NCBI GenBank assembly: GCA_027064135.1
Contig: JAMOQG010000127.1
Span: 1 to 47,183, forward strand
DNA from: Peptostreptococcaceae bacterium
GTDB lineage: Bacteria > Bacillota > Clostridia > Peptostreptococcales > Acidaminobacteraceae
Reading direction: 5' to 3'
DNA length: 47,183 bases
Of the stretch, positions 38,029 to 45,077 are shown in pieces. The stretch's first letter is position 1. Each line of letters starts with the position of its first letter. The notes under the pieces are model-generated. The model was not told the origin of the DNA, searched no databases, and saw only the letters and a list, made by a program, of their open reading frames with translations. The position numbers were made by a program, and so were the translations under genes.

Positions 38029-39831
38029 ATGAAAAATATAAGAACAGTATTTTTATCCACTCTAATCATAATGATTATAATTCTTTTTTTTCAATTTGAT
38101 CCATCATTTTCAAATGTTGATTTAACTCCTGAAGAACAGGAATGGATTAAAAATCACCCAACAATTACTCTAAGCCCTGATCCAATATTTTATCCAATAG
38201 AATTTATTGATGAAGAGAATAATTACAACGGTTTTGCAGCTGATTATCTAAATTGGATACAGAAAGAAACAGGTTTAAATATTGAATTTGAAATTTCAGA
38301 AAACTGGTCTGAAGTACTTGAAAAAATGAAAAATAAAAAAATAGATTTAATTGGAGCAGCAGTAGAAACTAGTGAGAGAAATGAATATATGATATTTACC
38401 GAGCCCATTATTTCGGTTAGTAATATTATTATTGGTAAAGATAATATTTCTAACAATATATCGCTTAAAGATTTAGACGGATTTAATGTTTCAGTTGTAA
38501 AAGACTATGCTATTAACGACTATATCGCAGAAAAATATCCTAAAATCAAATTAACTCAAGTTAATTCAACTGAAGAAGGATTAAAAAGAGTGTCTTTTGG
38601 TATGAGCGACTTATTTATCGGAGATTCACTGCAAATTTCTTCTAATATGAAAGATATAGAGCTTACAAATTTAAAATATATTAATGAAACTGAATTCACT
38701 TATAATCTTTCTTTTGCAGTTAGAAATGACTATGTAATTTTAAAATCAATACTTAATAAAGCTCTTCTTTCCATGCCAGAAAAAGAAAAAGATATTATTT
38801 ATAATAAATGGATTAAAATTAAACCCTTTGATAGAAAAAAAGAAATAATGATTTTTAAATTAGCTGTATTTTTAACATTCATTGTGCTTCTAGCTTTTAT
38901 TAACAATCTTTTTCTTTCATATCGTGTAAAAGAAAAAACTAAAGAGTTAGAAATCTCAAATTCAAAACTAGAAAATTTAAATAATGATTTAAATAAATTA
39001 GTTGAAAAGAGAACTATTAAATTAAGTGAGAATATTAAAAAACTTACCGAAACTAAAGATCAGCTTGCTGAAGCAAAAAAAATGGCATCACTAAATGAAT
39101 TAATCATCGGCCTTTCAAATGAATTAGATTCACCAATAGGAAATTTAAAAACAATAGTAAGTTTTATGCAAATAAATAATAATTCATTTGAAAACAAATT
39201 AAATAATGATACACTCACAAAAGATTTTTTAATTAAACATTTTGATCTTTTAAAAGAAAACACAAATTTATTAGAATCTTCAATAAGAAAAACAGATAAT
39301 TTTAATACAACTCTCAAATCATTAAAACTTCATCAAAAACTTAATAAAAATGATTTTGTAATGCTGAATACACTAATACTTGAGTTAAAAAAAGAATATT
39401 TATTCAAATATAGAAATGTTAATATGAATCTTGTTATAAATGTTAAAAACGATGGTAAAGATATAAAAGTTCCTGAAGATCAAATTACATTTATTGCAAA
39501 AGAGCTTATCAATAATAGTTTATTTCATGCATATTCCGAATCAAATACTTATGAAATAATTCTTAATTTCATTGTAACAAAAGAAAATCTAATTATTTCT
39601 GTAAAAGATTATGGGAAAGGAATACCTAAAGAAAATATTGACAAAATTTTCAATCCATTTTTTACTACGACTAGACAACGCGGTTCAATTGGCCTCGGAT
39701 TATTTATTGTATATTTAACAATAAGAAATATTTTAAAAGGACAGATAAATCTTGAAAGTGATGAACATGGAACTACATTTAACATAACTTTGCCATTAAA
39801 AACTTTCAACTTATCACAAGATATTAAATAA
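38029..39831 (+). CDS. Receptor histidine-kinase-like protein with periplasmic-type solute-binding sensor, lacking the phospho-His
   Basis: A 600-residue membrane protein. Order: a membrane anchor (10-22), a family-3 solute-binding sensor domain (32-265, LTPEEQEWIKNHP then GFAADYLNWI and DLIGAAVETSERNEYM), a membrane helix (274-296), a coiled coil (300-355), a dimerisation helix, and an ATPase domain (about 480-595, NNSLFHAY, DYGKGIP, GLGLFIV). In the dimerisation helix the conserved His is replaced by Asn364 (GLSNELDSPIG). No response regulator lies nearby. It may be a pseudokinase or signal through a partner. GCGGAGG precedes ATG. Confidence 0.85.
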   Translation: MKNIRTVFLSTLIIMIIILFFQFDPSFSNVDLTPEEQEWIKNHPTITLSPDPIFYPIEFIDEENNYNGFAADYLNWIQKETGLNIEFEISENWSEVLEKMKNKKIDLIGAAVETSERNEYMIFTEPIISVSNIIIGKDNISNNISLKDLDGFNVSVVKDYAINDYIAEKYPKIKLTQVNSTEEGLKRVSFGMSDLFIGDSLQISSNMKDIELTNLKYINETEFTYNLSFAVRNDYVILKSILNKALLSMPEKEKDIIYNKWIKIKPFDRKKEIMIFKLAVFLTFIVLLAFINNLFLSYRVKEKTKELEISNSKLENLNNDLNKLVEKRTIKLSENIKKLTETKDQLAEAKKMASLNELIIGLSNELDSPIGNLKTIVSFMQINNNSFENKLNNDTLTKDFLIKHFDLLKENTNLLESSIRKTDNFNTTLKSLKLHQKLNKNDFVMLNTLILELKKEYLFKYRNVNMNLVINVKNDGKDIKVPEDQITFIAKELINNSLFHAYSESNTYEIILNFIVTKENLIISVKDYGKGIPKENIDKIFNPFFTTTRQRGSIGLGLFIVYLTIRNILKGQINLESDEHGTTFNITLPLKTFNLSQDIK

Positions 39832-39842
39832 GCATTTACTCT

Positions 39843-39887
39843 AAAACTCTTTTCAGATATAATTACTATTTACTGAAAGGGGTTTTT
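39843..39887 (+). promoter_or_regulatory. Terminator-like hairpin holding the ribosome-binding site of the next gene
   Basis: AAAACTCTTTTCAG and CTGAAAGGGGTTTT pair over 14 positions (two G-U), with a 16-base loop and T-rich sequence after. The second arm contains the AAAGGGG site of the MFS gene, whose ATG starts at 39890. Confidence 0.75.
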
Positions 39888-39889
39888 AA

Positions 39890-41038
39890 ATGAATAAAAA
39901 AGAACAAAATTATTTAATCATTATGATATTTTTCACAATGCTTATCACTGCAATTTCATATAGTTTTATAGGTATATTTATACCAACCTTTAAAGAAATT
40001 TTTAAAGTATCAGATAAATTAATAGGCATATTTTTAGCAATAATTCAAATTTCTTCACTAATTGCTTATATTTTAGCAAATAAATTAAATAATAAATTCG
40101 GACAAAAAAAACTTATGCTTATAGGAATTGCTTTAAGCGGGATTTCAGTTTTTTTAATAGGTTATTCACAGACTTTTATGCAAGTTATGATAGGTTATGT
40201 TTTTACAACTTTTGCTCTTAGTTTTACACTTTTAAGCATAAATACAACAGTTCCACTAATACTTGTATCATTTCAATCAGTACTTTTCAATATGGTACAC
40301 GGCTTTTTCGGGGTTGGAAATACTATCAGTCAAAAAATAGTAGGGTTTTTATTAAATAACAATGTAGAATGGAGAATAATTTATAAATCTATAAGTTTAG
40401 GGTTTTTAATAGCATTTTTACTTTATCTTTTCACTTATGAAACCCAAAAAAACATTTCAGAAAAGGCATCTGAAAACATAATCGAATTAAAAAAAGAGCT
40501 TATGTTATTTATTTTTGCAATGGGTTTTTATGTTGCAGCAGAAATTCAAATGGGAAATTGGTTTATGAATCTTCTTAAAAATAATTACACATTGACTGCT
40601 CTTAACGCAACAACATATACTACAGTTTTCTTTGGAACATTTACGCTTGGAAGATTTATAGGTGGTATTATAACAGAAAAGTTTGGATATTTCAGATCGA
40701 TTATTTACGCTTTGATACTTTCCATAATATTTCATTTAATTGGAATGTTTTTACAAGCAAATGGGCTTTACATTATTTCTATAGTAGGTTTATTTTTATC
40801 AATTATTTTTCCAACTTCAATTGCACTTATGGGGAAAATATTTAAAGAAAATTCATCAAAAGCAATTTCAACAGTTTCAACAACAACAGCTTTATTTATC
40901 CTTTTCTCAGGATTATTAATGGCAAACTTAAATGATTTAATTGGTGCCTATTTATCATTTTACACAATTACAATTTGTCTTGTTTTAAGTCTTATATTTT
41001 ATATAAAATTAAATTCAAAATTTGTTGATTATAAGTGA
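39890..41038 (+). CDS. Major facilitator superfamily transporter
   Basis: A 382-residue, probably 12-helix membrane carrier. It shows the MFS loop pattern between helices 2 and 3 (LANKLNNKFGQKKLMLIGI) and repeated hydrophobic segments. The overall look resembles sugar or drug carriers of the FucP/YfkF kind, but I cannot name the substrate. Its ribosome-binding site lies inside the hairpin at 39843-39887, so expression may be attenuated or conditional. Confidence 0.85.
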   Translation: MNKKEQNYLIIMIFFTMLITAISYSFIGIFIPTFKEIFKVSDKLIGIFLAIIQISSLIAYILANKLNNKFGQKKLMLIGIALSGISVFLIGYSQTFMQVMIGYVFTTFALSFTLLSINTTVPLILVSFQSVLFNMVHGFFGVGNTISQKIVGFLLNNNVEWRIIYKSISLGFLIAFLLYLFTYETQKNISEKASENIIELKKELMLFIFAMGFYVAAEIQMGNWFMNLLKNNYTLTALNATTYTTVFFGTFTLGRFIGGIITEKFGYFRSIIYALILSIIFHLIGMFLQANGLYIISIVGLFLSIIFPTSIALMGKIFKENSSKAISTVSTTTALFILFSGLLMANLNDLIGAYLSFYTITICLVLSLIFYIKLNSKFVDYK

Positions 41039-41063
41039 AAAAGGGCAGATTATTTCTACCCTT
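41037..41063 (-). terminator. Terminator of pgeF overlapping its stop codon
   Basis: AAAGGGTAG and CTGCCCTTT form a stem with one mismatch, followed by a T run on the minus strand. The TAG stop of pgeF lies in the first arm. Confidence 0.8.
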
Positions 41064-41838
41064 TGACTATTAATGCTACCATTGAGCCTCTTTTAAGTCC
41101 ATGCGCTCTATGTGAAAAAAACAAATCACTATTACATTTTGTACAATAATCACTTATTTCAATATTCTCTTTTCTTACTCCAGCTTCAATCAAATCAAAT
41201 TCAATTGTTCTTTTTAAATCAAACATATATTTTTCATTCTTTTTTTCAAAAAAGTCATTATATAAATCGCTTTTTAAAACAAACTCATCATACACTTCTT
41301 TACCCACTTCATAACAGCACCCACCTATTGAAGGCCCAATTCCAACTATTATGTCTTTTATATCTGAGTTATAAACATTTTTAAATTTATTTATCATTTC
41401 TAAGGAAATATTTAAACTAGTCCCTTTCCATCCTGAATGCGCAACTCCAATTACTTTCTTCTTAACATCCGCAAAAAATACAGGCACACAATCTGCGTGA
41501 AAAGTCACAAGTCCAAAATCTGATAAATCAGTAATTAATCCATCAAACTTAGTACAATTTATTTCATTTCTGTTTTTAACCACTAAAATTTTATTATCAT
41601 GAACTTGATCTGAAAATATTGTATTATCTCTTTTTAAATCAAATATATTCAAAAATATTTCAAAATTTCTTTTAATATTTTCTTCTGAATCACTACTTCC
41701 AAGCCTTAAATTCATACTTGAAAAACACCCTTCACTTACTCCACCATGTCTTGTCGAAAAGCCATGTTTTAAAAATCCATATTCACTAAAATTTTTAAAC
41801 GTTAAATACTCTACATTATTTGCTATTATTTTTTTCAT
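41056..41838 (-). CDS. pgeF: Peptidoglycan editing factor PgeF (laccase-domain protein)
   Basis: COG1496/YfiH family, now known to prevent or repair wrong amino acids in cell wall precursors. The 260-residue protein has the metal/active-site motifs: FSTRHGGVSEG near residue 27, TFHADCVPVFF around 112-122, GVAHSGWKGT around 131-140, and GGCCYEVG. Length is normal. AAAGGAT precedes ATG. It is followed by its own terminator. Confidence 0.93.
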   Translation of the reverse strand: MKKIIANNVEYLTFKNFSEYGFLKHGFSTRHGGVSEGCFSSMNLRLGSSDSEENIKRNFEIFLNIFDLKRDNTIFSDQVHDNKILVVKNRNEINCTKFDGLITDLSDFGLVTFHADCVPVFFADVKKKVIGVAHSGWKGTSLNISLEMINKFKNVYNSDIKDIIVGIGPSIGGCCYEVGKEVYDEFVLKSDLYNDFFEKKNEKYMFDLKRTIEFDLIEAGVRKENIEISDYCTKCNSDLFFSHRAHGLKRGSMVALIVKG

Positions 41839-41846
41839 ATAATCCT

Positions 41847-42593
41847 TTACAAATCAATTTCCATTAATGATTTAAGTTTTTTTACATTGAGATTGTTTTC
41901 GTTAAAATAATCAATCACATGTTTTTGAGTACAATGACCCGTATAAATATTTTCAATACCTTTAAATAAATCAATAAGTTTTTTTGTGTTTTCATTAATT
42001 TCTTTTAAATGAAAGCCTCCAATTACAGCATATACTTTATCATTTTTCATAATTTTTTTAGCATATTCAATAATATTTTCAATGCCAGAATGAGAACAGC
42101 CTGTTATTACAATAATACCTTTTTCTGTATTTATTGCAATAGCTGAATCATCATATATATAATCAATAGAACCATCTTCTAAATAATACTTTGTAGCTCT
42201 TCCTTTAATTTCTCCTAAAAAACAAATGCTATCAGAAATATAATAAGGTTCTTTTGATTCAATTAAATTATATTTCACTTTAATTTCTTCTCTTGATTGA
42301 TTTAATCCTACATACCTATCATTTGTTGCATATCTTTTTAAAAAAGCATCTGGATGGCATATTAAAGTCTTATTAGATAAATACTTAAGACCATTGCCAT
42401 GATCATAATGCCCATGACTTAAAATTACTGTTTTAATTTCATCAAAATCCACATTCATCATTAATCCGTTTTTAAAAAATAAATCAGATTGTCCTGTATC
42501 AAATAATATTTTTTCATTCTCTTTTTCAATATATAACGATAATCCATGTTCATTTAAAACATTGTCATTTTCTAATAACACTTTAATTTTCAT
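41847..42593 (-). CDS. Metallo-beta-lactamase fold hydrolase (COG1237 type)
   Basis: A 248-residue MBL-fold protein with the metal site LSHGHYDHGNG around residues 60-70, GCSHSGIEN near 165, and GGFHL near 191. This pattern fits the COG1237 group, related to enzymes acting on pterin precursors; the substrate here is unknown. I prefer ATG 42593; the frame extends to a TTG four codons upstream, inside the M42 gene. It overlaps that gene by 11 bases. Confidence 0.85.
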   Translation of the reverse strand: MKIKVLLENDNVLNEHGLSLYIEKENEKILFDTGQSDLFFKNGLMMNVDFDEIKTVILSHGHYDHGNGLKYLSNKTLICHPDAFLKRYATNDRYVGLNQSREEIKVKYNLIESKEPYYISDSICFLGEIKGRATKYYLEDGSIDYIYDDSAIAINTEKGIIVITGCSHSGIENIIEYAKKIMKNDKVYAVIGGFHLKEINENTKKLIDLFKGIENIYTGHCTQKHVIDYFNENNLNVKKLKSLMEIDL

Positions 42594-43650
42594 TTTTATT
42601 TCCAATTGGTTTTAAATTGATATCTTTTTTTATATTTTTAATTGATTTTACAAGTAATTCAATTTCATTTTCAATATCATCTAAATTAACAACTTCTGAT
42701 GGCGAATGCATATATCGAAGAGGTAAAGACATTAATGCTGTAGCTACTCCTTTACCAGTAATTCTTAATTGATCTGCATCTGTTCCTGTTTTAGCAGGAG
42801 TTAATTCATATTGAAGATTAATATTCTCTTCTTTAGCAGTATCAATAAAAATTTTATTAACATTTTTGTTAATTGGAGATCCCATAGAGATAACAGGACC
42901 ATTTCCAATTTTTACATCACCATGCTCACATTTATTCATACCTGGATAATCAGTTGCAAAAGTGACATCTACTGCTATTGCAATATCTGGTCTTATTTGG
43001 CTTGCTGCAAAATATGCTCCATTTTTAATTGTTTCTTCGCTCACTGTAGAAACAGAATAAACGCCAACATCAATATCCTCGTCTTTCAATTTTCTAATTA
43101 CTTCAGCCACTATAAAAGAACCAGTTTTGTTATCAAGACCTCTTGCGACTATATTGTTATTTAATAAATTTTGAAATCCAATATCATAAACTACAAAATC
43201 TCCAACATTTATTATTCCTGAAAGTTCTTCTTTCGATTTTGCTCCAACATCAATAAATATATCACTTACTTTAAGTTCATTTTTAGGTCCACCTTGATGC
43301 TGAGCTATTACACCAACAGCTCCTGGAATTTCTTTTTTTCCTAACACTTTCACTCTTTTTCCAAGTGCAAGTTTTGGATTAATGCCACCTGATTTTTGCA
43401 CATATATATATCCACTATCATCAATGTAATTTACTATAAAGCATATTTCATCAGCATGCCCTGCCAATAAAACTTTAAATTCAGAATTTTTATTAAGAAT
43501 ACCCATTACATTCCCAGAAAGATCAGTTCTTATCTCATCCGCATACTCTTTAACATAATTCATCCATTTATTTTGAAAATTTTCTTCACTTCCTGATGGA
43601 GCATATGTCATTAACAATTCTTCTAAAAATTCTCTTGATTCTTTTCTCAT
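42583..43650 (-). CDS. M42 family metallopeptidase
   Basis: Glutamyl-aminopeptidase/endoglucanase-like cytosolic peptidase that trims peptides with two metal ions. The 355-residue protein has LAGHADEICFIV (metal His/Asp), GLDNKTGSFI, the catalytic Glu pair in STVSEETIKNGA, VDVTFATDYPG and RYMHSPSEV (metal His). ATG 43650 has GGGAGAT upstream; a TTG five codons earlier is less likely. It fits an amino-acid-fermenting lifestyle. Confidence 0.92.
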   Translation of the reverse strand: MRKESREFLEELLMTYAPSGSEENFQNKWMNYVKEYADEIRTDLSGNVMGILNKNSEFKVLLAGHADEICFIVNYIDDSGYIYVQKSGGINPKLALGKRVKVLGKKEIPGAVGVIAQHQGGPKNELKVSDIFIDVGAKSKEELSGIINVGDFVVYDIGFQNLLNNNIVARGLDNKTGSFIVAEVIRKLKDEDIDVGVYSVSTVSEETIKNGAYFAASQIRPDIAIAVDVTFATDYPGMNKCEHGDVKIGNGPVISMGSPINKNVNKIFIDTAKEENINLQYELTPAKTGTDADQLRITGKGVATALMSLPLRYMHSPSEVVNLDDIENEIELLVKSIKNIKKDINLKPIGNKNEN

Positions 43651-43712
43651 TTTATCATCTCCCAATTAGATAATACTATTTTATTAACAACTTTTCAACT
43701 TTTAGACAAAAT

Positions 43713-43743
43713 AAAAAAGCCCTCGTATATCAAAGAAGGCTTT
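43713..43743 (-). terminator. Terminator after ncRNA copy 1
   Basis: AAAGCCTTC and GAGGGCTTT form a nine-pair stem (one G-U), followed by a T run on the minus strand, ten bases past the end of the copy 1 closing helix. Confidence 0.85.
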
Positions 43744-43752
43744 ATATTAAAT

Positions 43753-43960
43753 GTGGAGTTGATAACATCCGCTCTTGAAATTCTTACTCACTACTTGACT
43801 TCCAAATAACTCTTTCGAATTAAAAATCGATTCTTTCAGTAAACTAACAACTTCCTAAACTTTCACTTAAATTAAAACTAAAATCTTCTAACTTGTTTCT
43901 ACTTGCATAAACCAATATCTAAAAACTTTACACTTAAATTAAACAAGTCACCAACTCCAC
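43753..43960 (-). ncRNA. Candidate structured non-coding RNA, copy 1
   Basis: A 208-base element without an open frame. Its ends, GTGGAGTTGGTGAC and GTTATCAACTCCAC (minus strand), pair over all 14 positions with two G-U pairs. Inside, CTTGTTT and AAACAAG form a further seven-pair stem. It shares several long blocks with copy 2, such as GAAGATTTTAGTTTTAA and AAGTTGTTAGTTTAC, and is followed at once by a terminator. The orientation is set by the terminator. I cannot assign an Rfam family from memory; the raiA-type RNAs of Clostridia are about this size and should be compared. Confidence 0.7.
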
Positions 43961-44004
43961 GTTATATAGCTACCCATCCTCTTACTTTTTAAACATTTTT
44001 TTAA

Positions 44005-44029
44005 TAAAAAAAGACTTCAAAAGTCTTTT
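44005..44029 (-). terminator. Terminator after ncRNA copy 2
   Basis: AAAAGACT and AGTCTTTT form an eight-pair stem with a five-base loop, followed by a T run on the minus strand, just after the closing helix of copy 2. Its sequence differs from the copy 1 terminator. Confidence 0.85.
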
Positions 44030-44033
44030 AATT

Positions 44034-44244
44034 GTGTGAAGTTGATAACATCCATTTTTGAAGAAAATTCTTAAACTAATAACTTATCAAATAGACTCTA
44101 CAAATTAAAATCATATTTTGTAAACTAACAACTTTCTTTTATTACACTTAAATTAAAACTAAAATCTTCTACCTTTACCGCTTTACTTAAACATATTACT
44201 TAAAAAACTTTAAACTTAAATTAAATAAGTTATCAACTTCACAC
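44034..44244 (-). ncRNA. Candidate structured non-coding RNA, copy 2
   Basis: A 211-base element about 281 bases upstream of copy 1 in the same orientation. The ends GTGTGAAGTTGATAAC and GTTATCAACTTCACAC pair perfectly over 16 positions. Compared with copy 1, a G-C pair has become A-U with both sides changed, and two G-U pairs have become A-U, so pairing is kept. An inner hairpin TTTACAAA/TTTGTAGA lies in the second half. The upstream AAAAAAATGTTTAAA is also shared by both copies, overlapping the end of the UPF0489 gene here. Confidence 0.72.
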
Positions 44245-44282
44245 CCATTATTTACCCGACATATAAAGCTTTAAACATTTTT

Positions 44283-45014
44283 TTACATTTTTTTCAAAAT
44301 TATTTCTTTTATCATATTAATACAGCTATTTTCACATTCTTCTAAATTAAATTCGTCTTTTTTTAGATATTCAAAATACTTTTTTGAACGTGCTATTGTG
44401 ATAATTTCTGCTTTTTTTATTAATTTTTTAATAATATCATTATTTTTAGGCTTAAAACTATCTTTCTTAGAAAAATAATCAAGATCAATATCGAGTACAA
44501 TATCTTCATCTGGAATTTTAAAATCTACACTCTCAAACATTTCATTTTCAAGTGAACTAAAAAAATCGCTTGATACTTTATAATGAGCTCCTCTATCATA
44601 TTCATGTTTATCCATACAATTAATCATATGATAATCTGATAGATAACTAAGTTCCATAGCAGTATTAATATGCTCATCATTACTGAGTTCATCACTTACA
44701 CTTATCAAACTCAAAACATCTTCATGTTTTATTGAACTTACTTTTCGTTTTATAATTTTTTCAGCTAAAATTTCTGCATTTTCATCATCTTTTATTGTTG
44801 CTTCTAAAAGTGCGCTTTGATAAAATGGCGGGTTAGTATCAGGATGAAAATCTATTGAAACTAAAGTATAGCTTTTATTATTTTTGATTGAAAAATTACC
44901 CCATAGTGGCAAATTATATTGATGTTTATCAATTACATATATTATTTTATTTTTTATTTTAATAATTCTTAAATTTGAAAATTGATTTTCTTTAAACATT
45001 TTTTCACTTTCCAT
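44283..45014 (-). CDS. UPF0489 family protein
   Basis: A 243-residue protein with the family's acidic metal-site-like motifs VSIDFHPDTN near residue 52 and DIVLDIDLDYFSKK near 172, as in UPF0489 proteins with an arginase-like fold. The reaction is unknown. The start is unsure: ATG 45014 has only a weak ribosome site, and ATG 44999 (MFKENQF) follows GGAAAGTG. No partner genes beyond the surface protein are evident. Confidence 0.75.
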   Translation of the reverse strand: MESEKMFKENQFSNLRIIKIKNKIIYVIDKHQYNLPLWGNFSIKNNKSYTLVSIDFHPDTNPPFYQSALLEATIKDDENAEILAEKIIKRKVSSIKHEDVLSLISVSDELSNDEHINTAMELSYLSDYHMINCMDKHEYDRGAHYKVSSDFFSSLENEMFESVDFKIPDEDIVLDIDLDYFSKKDSFKPKNNDIIKKLIKKAEIITIARSKKYFEYLKKDEFNLEECENSCINMIKEIILKKM

Positions 45015-45041
45015 TTCTTAAATTATATTTTATTAATCATA

Positions 45042-45075
45042 AATAAATCCCAACTTTAAAAGTTGGGATTTTTAT
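45042..45075. terminator. Terminator after the surface protein gene
   Basis: AATCCCAACTTT and AAAGTTGGGATT pair almost perfectly, with T-rich sequence on both sides. It lies just past the stop codon of the SLH protein gene. Confidence 0.88.
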
Positions 45076-45077
45076 TT

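Noticed and set aside
43741-44250. CRISPR array or MITE pair
   Set aside because: There are only two copies of about 210 bases, no short repeat-spacer pattern and no cas genes. The closing repeats covary and terminators follow each copy, which fits an RNA better than a mobile element; a MITE is not fully excluded.
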